Shown: positions 47,301 through 55,355 of the stretch, one piece after another
Layout: each line of letters starts with the position of its first letter
Position numbering within the stretch: position 1 is the first letter of the stretch
Assembly (NCBI RefSeq): GCF_033097505.1
Contig: NZ_AP028654.1
Span: forward strand, 2,640,001-2,704,000
Length of the DNA stretch: 64,000 bases
Direction: 5' to 3'
From: Helicovermis profundi
Lineage (GTDB): Bacteria > Bacillota > Clostridia > Peptostreptococcales > Acidaminobacteraceae
Position numbers and translations under genes: made by a program
Notes under the pieces: model-generated
The model's database searches: none
The model's input: only the letters and a program-made list of their open reading frames with translations
What the model was told of the DNA's origin: nothing

Positions 47301-49090
47301 CGAGATTCACCAACTATATTTAGAGTAAAGTAAAATTCAATTCTTCCATCAATTTTTCTTACACCATAAGAGCAACCATGTATTTCTAGTATATTTTTGA
47401 CTATAGCAAGTCCAAGTCCAGTTCCAGCAATAACTTTATTTCTTGATTTCTCTATACGGTAAAATTTCTCCCAAATCTTATTTAATGCTTCATCTGATAT
47501 TACATTTGTTTCATTATTTATTCTACATAGAACTCTTTCAGGGTCTTCTAAATCTTTCTCAAGAATAATATTTATTACTGTAGACGAATAGGTATATCTA
47601 ATTGCATTTGATAATAAATTTGTTATAACTTGTTCAATTCTTCTCTTATCTGAGTAAGTATCGTAATATATTCCATTTGAACTGTAATTAAATTTTATAT
47701 TTTTCTCTAATATTTTTTTATTAAATTTCTCTGAAGTATCATGTATTAATTCATTAATACAAAAAGTAGTCTTAACTAATTCTTGATATCCCAAGGTAAG
47801 TTTTGATAAGTCAAGCATATCATTGATCAAATTATCCATTTTATCAACTTCATCAAGTATTATATCAATATATTTATCAGTATTTTCAATATCTATTTCA
47901 TCTTTTATTCCTTCAGAATATCCTTTAATAATTCCAAGCGGTGTTTTTAATTCATGAGAAATTGAACTTATAAAATCCTTCCTCATTGACTCGTGTTCTA
48001 GTCCTCTATCAACATCTTTTTTTAATTTTAAATTTGCCTCTGTTAAATCATCTATACTCTTTTTAAGATTAGATGATAAAATATTCAAGCTCCTAGATAT
48101 GCTTCCAATTTCATCATTTGAATTTACTTTGATTTTTTCATCAAAATCTAATTTCGCCATTTTTTTTGCCATTTTATCGATGTGAATAAGAGGATTTGCA
48201 ATTAAAAAACTAAAAACAATACTAATTATACATACTAAAATAAATGCACCACCAAAAATCAAAACATAATACTTTTTCAACACTTTTATAGCTTCGACTA
48301 CACTACTATGTGTTTCATATACTAAACAAGTGTATTCTTTGTTAGATTTATTTACTTTCGATACTATAATTGTATTTTTAGAATTATCATAATTATTATT
48401 GTACACAAAAGTAAAATAACCATCATTATTTTCAGATAATTTTTTTCTAGCTTCTTTTGATTTAATAGTATTCCAATAGTCAAGCGCTCCCCAAAGATTT
48501 TTAGTATTAATCCCTCTAATTCTATCTTCAAACGATGGCATTACAAAATTTACAACTGTGCCACTAATTTTTAAGGGATATTTGTTCTCTATATCATAAA
48601 AATATTTAAGCGACATATCTATCCAATTTTTGCCATTAACATCAATTTTATATGGATAAAATTTAGAATCTTCTAATATATATCCTTCACTATTCATTAT
48701 TGATCCAATCTGTATTTCTGGATAAACTGTATTTTCATTTGAAATCAAAGCGTTTAATTGTATTTTAAATATTTCTCCAGAATAATCTTCAATAGAAATT
48801 TCATAAATATCTTCATTTAACATCCGATTCGATTTATCAAATATACCGATTTTTACATTATTAGTTTGTTCAAAAACTCTAGTTTTAATTTTTAAATCTT
48901 GCTTATTCCATGTTGAATTTTCATATAAGTTAATAAAGCTATGTAAATTCTTTTTTATTTCAACATTTTTCTCTTTAAGATAGTATTCTTCAAAATAACT
49001 TGTTTGAAAAAATAATATTATACCAATAAAAAAAGTAAAGCTAACAACAAGTATAATAAAAATTTTTAAAATTATACTCCTATTTCGCAT
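47297..49090 (-). CDS. Membrane sensor histidine kinase
   Basis: 597 residues. The first membrane helix (~8-28), an extracellular sensor (~30-270), and the second helix (~275-300) are followed by HAMP, a HisKA domain with the phospho-acceptor in SSISHELKTPLG (~380) and a HATPase with NLLSNAIRY, EKFYRIEKSRN and GTGLGLAIV. It is therefore a complete PhoR/WalK-like kinase with an unusually large sensor. It overlaps the response-regulator gene by one base and the DUF3298 gene by four bases. The signal is unknown, although the operon suggests envelope state. Confidence 0.93.
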   Translation of the reverse strand: MRNRSIILKIFIILVVSFTFFIGIILFFQTSYFEEYYLKEKNVEIKKNLHSFINLYENSTWNKQDLKIKTRVFEQTNNVKIGIFDKSNRMLNEDIYEISIEDYSGEIFKIQLNALISNENTVYPEIQIGSIMNSEGYILEDSKFYPYKIDVNGKNWIDMSLKYFYDIENKYPLKISGTVVNFVMPSFEDRIRGINTKNLWGALDYWNTIKSKEARKKLSENNDGYFTFVYNNNYDNSKNTIIVSKVNKSNKEYTCLVYETHSSVVEAIKVLKKYYVLIFGGAFILVCIISIVFSFLIANPLIHIDKMAKKMAKLDFDEKIKVNSNDEIGSISRSLNILSSNLKKSIDDLTEANLKLKKDVDRGLEHESMRKDFISSISHELKTPLGIIKGYSEGIKDEIDIENTDKYIDIILDEVDKMDNLINDMLDLSKLTLGYQELVKTTFCINELIHDTSEKFNKKILEKNIKFNYSSNGIYYDTYSDKRRIEQVITNLLSNAIRYTYSSTVINIILEKDLEDPERVLCRINNETNVISDEALNKIWEKFYRIEKSRNKVIAGTGLGLAIVKNILEIHGCSYGVRKIDGRIEFYFTLNIVGESR

Positions 49091-49764
49091 TACTTCACCT
49101 CAAATTTATATCCAGCTCTAATAATAGTCTTTATATATTTTGCACTTTCGCCTAACTTATTTCTTAATTTTTTAATATGCGTATCTACCGTTCTAAGATC
49201 TCCAAAATAATCGTACCCCCATATACTATCCAAAATAATTTCTCTAGTTAGTACTTTATTTTTATTTTTTACGAGTAGTAATAGCAAATCATACTCTTTT
49301 GGGCTAAGTGAAATCATTTTTCCATTAACTTTGACCTCATACGAAGCGTAATCAATTACTAAGTTTTCATATTCATATTTAGAAACATTTCCTCTAACGG
49401 ATCCTTCTGCTCTCTTTAATAAATTTTTAGCTCTTGCAACAAGAACTTTAGGACTAAAAGGTTTAGTTACATATTCATCAGCACCAAGCTCAAAGCCAAG
49501 AATCTTATCTTCTTCCTCCGTTTTAGCTGTAATAATTATTATAGGAACATCTGAATTTTTTCTTATTTTTTTACATAATGAAAAACCATCAATTTCGGGT
49601 ATCATAACATCTAATATTATTAAATCTAATTTATTTGCTTCAATTTTATCGAGTGCTTCTCTTCCATTTGATGCTTCTATAACACTAAAACCTTCTTTTT
49701 TAAAATATAAGAAAACTAGTTCTCTTAATCTGTCTTCATCTTCTACAATTAATATTTTTCTCAC
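49090..49764 (-). CDS. OmpR/PhoB-family response regulator
   Basis: 224 residues. The receiver domain (~1-115) has ILIVEDEDRLRE (acidic pair), LIILDVMIPEIDG with the phospho-acceptor Asp, ITAK and YVTKPFSP. The winged-helix domain (~130-224) has LSPKEYDLL and RTVDTHIKKLRNKLG. It is paired with the adjacent kinase (TAATG junction). Targets cannot be read from the sequence. Confidence 0.95.
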   Translation of the reverse strand: MRKILIVEDEDRLRELVFLYFKKEGFSVIEASNGREALDKIEANKLDLIILDVMIPEIDGFSLCKKIRKNSDVPIIIITAKTEEEDKILGFELGADEYVTKPFSPKVLVARAKNLLKRAEGSVRGNVSKYEYENLVIDYASYEVKVNGKMISLSPKEYDLLLLLVKNKNKVLTREIILDSIWGYDYFGDLRTVDTHIKKLRNKLGESAKYIKTIIRAGYKFEVK

Positions 49765-49783
49765 GATCTAACCACCCTAAAAC

Positions 49784-50239
49784 TTATTTTCTACTCATTT
49801 TTAATGCATTTTTTTCATAAACAACAATAAAATCAATCACATCATCAATATTAATTAACTCATCATATCTATTCACATCAACTTCAGAAAATTTAACATT
49901 CTTTTCTTTGAGCAATTTTCTTATTTTTGCAAGTTTCCATTTTTTAACAAACGGTGCAATTTCAATTTCTAAATCATCATCTAATGAAGAACTTTCTAAA
50001 TTTATGTTCTTTTTCAATTCAGTAAAAATAACTTCATGAACCTCTGCAATATCAAATACTTTTACATTGTTTTCAATATACGAAAACATTTTATCAAAAT
50101 TTTCTGAATCCATATTCTCTACTTTTTCGTACCTAGGTGTTTCAATTACATCTACTGCTTTTTTAGTAATTTCTACTTTCTTGCAACTAACTCCAAAAAA
50201 AACTATAAAAAATACTAAAATTACCATTTTTATTTTCAT
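49784..50239 (-). CDS. Small lipoprotein of unknown function
   Basis: 151 residues. A 15-residue hydrophobic signal ends in FFGVSC, a lipobox with Cys19. The mature part is highly charged and mostly helical and matches no family I know. The ATG overlaps the PilZ stop by one base and is preceded by a GGAAT-type site. It lies between a c-di-GMP receptor and a two-component system in a coupled operon, so it may be an outer-surface partner of the kinase sensor; that is inference from position only. Confidence 0.7.
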   Translation of the reverse strand: MKIKMVILVFFIVFFGVSCKKVEITKKAVDVIETPRYEKVENMDSENFDKMFSYIENNVKVFDIAEVHEVIFTELKKNINLESSSLDDDLEIEIAPFVKKWKLAKIRKLLKEKNVKFSEVDVNRYDELINIDDVIDFIVVYEKNALKMSRK

Positions 50240-50883
50240 TATAAAATTCCACTTCGCTTTCTTTTTCTTTGCACTGAAAAAATATAGGATACTATTTTAG
50301 AACGATCGTTTTCATCAACATCTAAAAATGAAATACGTGATTCATATCTTAGTTTCGAATTTTTTACATTTTTTACCGAAAGAACTTGACCCTTCACTTT
50401 TAAAATATTATTGTTTATATCAATATTAACTTCTATAATTTCATCAATAAATAATTCTCCAAGAGTTATACATTTCATACCGCCTGCACTTATATCTTTT
50501 GTAGTTCCTTTAACAATATCTGGCCTATTAAATTTTACCTCTCTCATTATTTCTAATCTATAATAGTTCCTACGCTGGAGAATTTCGTGTCTATTCTCTT
50601 TTACAAGTACTATATTGTTAAAATTATTAGTTTTTACTCTCTTAACAACTCTCGCATTAAAATCTATAATTCCTATACCATCTTTATGTATATTAAGCCT
50701 TATAATATCATTTTCTCTAATAGGATAATAGTTACATTTATAAAGAGGCGAGTTAACTAAAATTTTTTCCTTACTATTAATTCCTTCAATAATGGTTTTT
50801 AGTTCAATAAATTCTCCATTATTTTCAACAATAATCATAGCCGAATCGCCTGGTTTTACTATTTTACTAAGGTTGTTTTTCAT
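50239..50883 (-). CDS. YcgR-like PilZ-domain c-di-GMP receptor
   Basis: 214 residues. An N-terminal beta domain (~1-95) of the YcgR/YpfA kind precedes a PilZ domain (~100-214). The c-di-GMP motifs are intact: QRRNYYRLEI (RxxxR) and DISAGGMKC (DxSxxG). In Bacillus such proteins slow flagella when c-di-GMP is high; no flagellar genes occur here, and the operon instead holds a lipoprotein and a two-component system. It is the first gene of the five-gene operon and lies 60 bp behind proA, with no terminator visible between them. Confidence 0.88.
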   Translation of the reverse strand: MKNNLSKIVKPGDSAMIIVENNGEFIELKTIIEGINSKEKILVNSPLYKCNYYPIRENDIIRLNIHKDGIGIIDFNARVVKRVKTNNFNNIVLVKENRHEILQRRNYYRLEIMREVKFNRPDIVKGTTKDISAGGMKCITLGELFIDEIIEVNIDINNNILKVKGQVLSVKNVKNSKLRYESRISFLDVDENDRSKIVSYIFSVQRKRKRSGIL

Positions 50884-50943
50884 AAAATTATCACGCTCTT
50901 TATATCTTTTTTTTATTCTCTACTATACATTTCAAACTTAATT

Positions 50944-52197
50944 TCAACGTATATTTCCATTTCCTCTTACCACATATTTGGTTGTAGTTAACGCTTTTAC
51001 TCCCATTGGCCCTCTAGCATGAAGTTTTTGCGTACTTATTCCAATTTCGCCACCAAATCCAAATTCAGACCCATCAGTAAATCTTGTACTTGCATTTAGA
51101 TAAACTGTTGAAGCATCTATTTCATTTAAGAATCTCTCAGAAGAACCTACAGATTCTGTAATAATTGACTCTGAATGTTTAGTACCATAAGTATTTATAT
51201 GATTGATTGCTTCATCTATAGAGTCTACTATTTTTACAGATATTTTCATATCGAGATATTCCGTAGCATAATCCTCTTCTTTTGCAATTCCAACTTTAGA
51301 ATTTAATTTTCTTGTTCTTTCGCACCCTACTACTTCTACGTTCTTATCTATAAGAGAGTCAATAACTTCTTTTTTATATTCTATGCTATATTTGCTGTGT
51401 ATAAGTAAAGATTCAATTGCATTACAAACTCCTGTCCTTTGAGTTTTTGCGTTTAATACAATTGGAACTACTTTATTTTTATCTGCAAACTCATCAACAT
51501 AAACATGACATAAACCTGCTCCAGTTATTATAACTGGTACTTTCGCATTTTCTACAATTGCATTTTTAAGACCTTTTCCACCTCTTGGTATTATGCAATC
51601 AACATAATCTTTTGCCCTTATAAGTTCACTCACCATAGCTCTATCTGTATATTCAATTAATTGAACAATATTATTTGGTAATTTTGATTCTTTTATTGCT
51701 TCTCTTAAAAGTTTCGCTAAAATTTTATTTGAATATATTGCTTCTTTTCCACCTCTTAAAATAATTGCATTTGATGATTTTATAGCAAGCGATGCAGCAT
51801 CGATTGTTACATTTGGCCTTGATTCGTAAATCATAGCAATAACACCAATCGGAACTCTTACTTTACTAATCCACAATCCAGTTTCAGTTTTCCATCCTTC
51901 TTCAATTTCTCCAATAGGGTCTGGAAATTTTGCGATTTTTACTAAGGCATCTGACATCGATATTATTCTTTCTTCATTAAGCTTTAATCTATCTAAAAGT
52001 GCTGAAGATAATTTGTTTTTCTTTCCTTCAATTAAGTCCTTTTCGTTTTCACTAATTATTAGCTGAATATTATCTGTAAGCTTATTGCTAATTAATAATA
52101 ATGCTTCGTTTTTATCAGATGCATTAAATTTTATTAAGTTAAGTGATGCATCTTTTGCATTTTTACATAAATTCAATATATAATCTTTTTTTTTCAT
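50944..52197 (-). CDS. proA: Gamma-glutamyl phosphate reductase
   Basis: 417 residues, normal length. The catalytic cysteine lies in AKTQRTGVCNAIE, with ESRPNVTIDAASLA and GFGGEIGISTQKLHARGPMG completing the ProA signature. It reduces gamma-glutamyl phosphate to the semialdehyde for proline synthesis. The ATG follows AAAGGAG. Its partner proB lies 1.8 kb upstream on the same strand with an IS110-family element between them, so proA is now cut off from the proB promoter unless transcription runs through the element. Confidence 0.96.
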   Translation of the reverse strand: MKKKDYILNLCKNAKDASLNLIKFNASDKNEALLLISNKLTDNIQLIISENEKDLIEGKKNKLSSALLDRLKLNEERIISMSDALVKIAKFPDPIGEIEEGWKTETGLWISKVRVPIGVIAMIYESRPNVTIDAASLAIKSSNAIILRGGKEAIYSNKILAKLLREAIKESKLPNNIVQLIEYTDRAMVSELIRAKDYVDCIIPRGGKGLKNAIVENAKVPVIITGAGLCHVYVDEFADKNKVVPIVLNAKTQRTGVCNAIESLLIHSKYSIEYKKEVIDSLIDKNVEVVGCERTRKLNSKVGIAKEEDYATEYLDMKISVKIVDSIDEAINHINTYGTKHSESIITESVGSSERFLNEIDASTVYLNASTRFTDGSEFGFGGEIGISTQKLHARGPMGVKALTTTKYVVRGNGNIR

Positions 52198-52214
52198 AAA
52201 TTTCTCCTTTGTAT

Positions 52215-52265
52215 AATTAGGTTAGAAATATTGCTTAAGTTTCTTGCGAATATTCTTACCTAATT
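52215..52265. repeat. Imperfect 20-bp hairpin next to proA and the IS110 element
   Basis: The arms (52215-52234 and 52246-52265) match at 17 of 20 positions around an 11-base loop. It could be an intergenic feature of the old proBA operon that served as the insertion target, or part of the element's end. Confidence 0.6.
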
Positions 52266-52329
52266 CATTTATATTGTTTGTGATTAAAAATAAGTTCAAC
52301 CACTTAACATACTGTAATTTTTCTATTAT

Positions 52330-52547
52330 AGTTATCTCATAAAGAGTGTATGCGTCTTCTCCTTGAATGACTCATTTCTTGAGTTTATATTCGTAACAAA
52401 GCTTGCATTATTGTGAGATTCTTTGATTTAGCTGGTTGAATTTCTCTTTGATCATAAATATTATTAGAGAATTATTCGTGTCACTTACAAGGTTAATTGA
52501 CTCACTAATTATTGTTACTCTTTATTATTTTAAATGGGGGTTATTTT
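52330..52547 (+). ncRNA. Candidate bridge-RNA region of the IS110 element
   Basis: About 220 non-coding bases precede the transposase. Small hairpins are visible: ACTCA with TGAGT (52370-52384) and AATTTCTCT with AGAGAATT (~52439-52473). IS110-group elements are known to encode a guide (bridge) RNA in the longer non-coding end. Location and structure fit, but no sequence match is claimed. Confidence 0.3.
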
Positions 52548-53852
52548 ATGTCTAACTATTACCATTTGCCTGTTGTAGGCATTGATGTTGCTGCTAATTT
52601 TTCAGTAGTTACTGCTTTAAAACCTAATGGCGACGTATTCCGTAAGAACCTTAAAATTAGCCATACACTTGAGGGCTTCAATAAACTTCTTCCTTTTCTA
52701 CAAAAAATTGAAGAAGAGTTTAACGATAGTCCCAAAGTATTTTGCGAATCCACGGGAATATATCATCTTACTCTTCTTCATTTTCTTGTTAAAAATCAGA
52801 TTGATATACATGTAATAAATCCTCTGATAACTAATTCTAACAAGAATTCGAACATAAGAAAAGTAAAAACTGATAAATTAGATTCTCTTTCCATCGCAAA
52901 AATTTGTAAATTTGATAATGTAAAGACTTCAACATTCACTAGTGAGGAGTTTTTACACCTTAAACTCCTAGTTCGTGAGTATTACAAAGTTGTTGATTTA
53001 AAGGCAAATTTGAAAAAAACTTTCTCAAATAATATTTATATTAACTATCCAGGACTTCAAAATGCATTTGCTAATATAACAGGTAAGACACCTTTAATAT
53101 TTATTAGAAAATATCCAACACCTAAACATCTTCTTAGCGCTGAGCCCAAAGTTGTTATTGAACTTCTAACAAAGTCATCAAGACGTGGTTCTAGTTGGGC
53201 TAATAATAAATATAACAAACTTATAAAAATCGCTAATAGTGCCAATATCATTGGTATTACTCCCTTGCTTTTTGAATCTAAAGTAATACGTTTTAGCGAA
53301 AGTTTTGATTTTTATACAAATCAACTTAGAAATATTGTAGATGAAATTCACCAATATATTGACAATGCATCTTTTGGAGAAGTATTTAAACAAAATATTA
53401 ATCTTCTTAAAAGTTTCAAAGGTCTTGGTGATATAACCGCAATTACTTTGTTAGTTGAAATGGGTGATATTAATAATTTTTCTAAGCCTCAACAACTTGT
53501 AGCTTTTTTCGGTGTAGATCCTAGCGTTAATCAATCTGGCAATTTTAGCGGTGATCGCAATAAAATGTCCAAACGTGGTACTGCTATAGGTAGAAGAGCT
53601 TTGTACACAGTCGCTCTTGCTTCAATACGTACAAGTAAAAATAAAAAGCCAATAAATCTTGTTTTGTATGAATATTATCACATAGCCCTTGATAAGAAAA
53701 AGAAAAAAGTTAAACTTGTAGCTGTTATGAATAAACTACTTCGCTATATTTTTTCAATACTAAAAAATCAAAAACCATATGAAGTTAGAAATCCACTCAT
53801 CCACAAAAGGATGTTTTTAGAATCTAAACTTCATAATCCTGTTGCTGCTTAA
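52548..53852 (+). CDS. IS110-family transposase (DEDD type)
   Basis: About 434 residues. The N-terminal RuvC-like DEDD domain begins VVGIDVAANFSV and includes VINPLITN and KTDKLDSLSIAKI. The C-terminal transposase_20 domain has LLKSFKGLGDITAITLLVE, FFGVDPSVNQSG (with the likely catalytic Ser) and KRGTAIGRRALY. The frame is intact, so the element may be active. The frame extends upstream to 52512, but GGGGG before the ATG at 52548 fixes the start. Confidence 0.93.
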   Translation: MSNYYHLPVVGIDVAANFSVVTALKPNGDVFRKNLKISHTLEGFNKLLPFLQKIEEEFNDSPKVFCESTGIYHLTLLHFLVKNQIDIHVINPLITNSNKNSNIRKVKTDKLDSLSIAKICKFDNVKTSTFTSEEFLHLKLLVREYYKVVDLKANLKKTFSNNIYINYPGLQNAFANITGKTPLIFIRKYPTPKHLLSAEPKVVIELLTKSSRRGSSWANNKYNKLIKIANSANIIGITPLLFESKVIRFSESFDFYTNQLRNIVDEIHQYIDNASFGEVFKQNINLLKSFKGLGDITAITLLVEMGDINNFSKPQQLVAFFGVDPSVNQSGNFSGDRNKMSKRGTAIGRRALYTVALASIRTSKNKKPINLVLYEYYHIALDKKKKKVKLVAVMNKLLRYIFSILKNQKPYEVRNPLIHKRMFLESKLHNPVAA

Positions 53853-53896
53853 TAAATATTTTTACAGTAAATAATATTGAATGTTCGTTTTTACTC

Positions 53897-53925
53897 GAGC
53901 ATTATTTAGTATGCTCATTTTTAAT
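53897..53925 (+). terminator. Terminator after the transposase gene
   Basis: GAGCAT and ATGCTC form a six-bp stem followed by ATTTTTAA. It is weak but well placed. Confidence 0.5.
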
Positions 53926-54009
53926 AAGAACTTTTTTTATTAAATTACTTGACTATTACTAGCTGGTCTTTAAAATTTGAAATTAGTTTAATATACTATT
54001 TTTTTGACA

Positions 54010-55125
54010 CTATATAATTACTAAATTATTAGCATGAATTACTTCTTCATAATCTGAATGTCCAATCAGTCTTTCTATTTGATTACTATTATGACCTTTA
54101 ATAATATTTACTTCATATGATGAATAATTTATTATTCCATATCCAACTATATTATTACATTCATCTATTATTTTTACAGAATCACCTTTATCGAATTCAC
54201 TTCTTACATCTTTTATTCCACTCGCTAACAAACTTTTTCTATTTTTTATAGCAATAGATGCTCCAGTATCTATAATAATTTCTCCACTTGATGTGTAACT
54301 TATCCAATTTTTCTTGTTACTTATTTTCTTGTCTCTACCTAAAAAAATTGTTCCGATATTTTTTCCATTCATGATATCTATAAGCACGTTTTCACTTGAT
54401 CCATTTGCAATAATCATATCGGCACCATAGCTATTAACAATTTTACCAGCCTTTAATTTTGTATCCATACCTCCTGTTCCAAGATTAGTACCTTCTCCAT
54501 TAGCCAATGCGAGTACTTTATCATTTATCTCTGGAACAACTTCAATTAATTTTGCATTTATATTTTTCCTTGGATTATCTGTATAAAGTCCATCAATATC
54601 AGAAAGGATTATAAGTAAATCTGCCTCAATTAGACTTGATACCATTGCAGAAAGCGAATCATTATCACCAACTTTAATTTCCTCTACAACTACAGCATCA
54701 TTTTCATTTATAATAGGTATAATCTTATGTTGGAATAAACTTAAAAAAGTATTTTTTGCATTTAAAAATCTTTTTCTATTAGACATATCTTCACTATTTA
54801 ATAAAATTTGTCCTATTGTTTTATTGTACTCCAGAAACAACTTTTGATAAATGTGAAGGAGTGCAACTTGACCAATTGCAGCAGATGCTTGCTTATCTGG
54901 AAGATTTTTAGGCTTCTCAGTGAATCCCATTTTTCCAAATCCTGCGGCAATTGCACCTGAAGAAACTAATGTAACTTCTATACCTCTGTTACTAATATCA
55001 GCAATATTTCTAACAAGTTGTTCAATTCTAGAATAATTAAGAAGTCCATTATCATAAGTTAATGTAGAAGTTCCGAGTTTTATAACTAATCGTTTTACTT
55101 TTTTTATATTTTCTTTTCTATTCAT
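54010..55125 (-). CDS. proB: Glutamate 5-kinase
   Basis: 371 residues. The amino-acid kinase domain (~1-260) has VIKLGTSTLTYDNG, VSSGAIAAG, ILSDIDGLYT and GTGGMDTKLKAGK. A PUA domain follows (~275-371). It catalyses the first step of proline synthesis and is normally feedback-inhibited by proline. The ATG follows GAGGT. In most relatives proA follows directly; here an IS110-family element separates them. Confidence 0.95.
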   Translation of the reverse strand: MNRKENIKKVKRLVIKLGTSTLTYDNGLLNYSRIEQLVRNIADISNRGIEVTLVSSGAIAAGFGKMGFTEKPKNLPDKQASAAIGQVALLHIYQKLFLEYNKTIGQILLNSEDMSNRKRFLNAKNTFLSLFQHKIIPIINENDAVVVEEIKVGDNDSLSAMVSSLIEADLLIILSDIDGLYTDNPRKNINAKLIEVVPEINDKVLALANGEGTNLGTGGMDTKLKAGKIVNSYGADMIIANGSSENVLIDIMNGKNIGTIFLGRDKKISNKKNWISYTSSGEIIIDTGASIAIKNRKSLLASGIKDVRSEFDKGDSVKIIDECNNIVGYGIINYSSYEVNIIKGHNSNQIERLIGHSDYEEVIHANNLVII

Positions 55126-55355
55126 TTTTACCTCACAATAAAATCTGTTAATTTAACTGATTTTGCTATATAATTTAATATTTACACTAATATTTTTCTT
55201 AGTATTATCAAATATTATACCATATAAATTTATTCAATGTTTAATATATTTAAGATAAGTATTAAGAGATTCAATCTGATCCCTTTTGAATTTCCAAATT
55301 CTTTTTTTATTTTAAAAGTCTACTTTTTATTTTCTAAGATGGGTTTTTTAGTATA

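Larger units (their letters stand above)
52266..54009 (+). mobile_element. IS110-family insertion sequence between proB and proA (ends approximate)
   Basis: The element contains one intact IS110-type transposase gene, a long non-coding left part (~280 bp) and a shorter right part (~150 bp). No terminal inverted repeats are visible, as expected for this family. The exact borders cannot be read without an empty-site comparison. It interrupts the otherwise adjacent proB and proA genes and points opposite to them. Confidence 0.7.

Noticed and set aside
53057..53393. Minus-strand ORFs inside the transposase gene
   Set aside because: They are shadows of the intact IS110 transposase and lack start signals.
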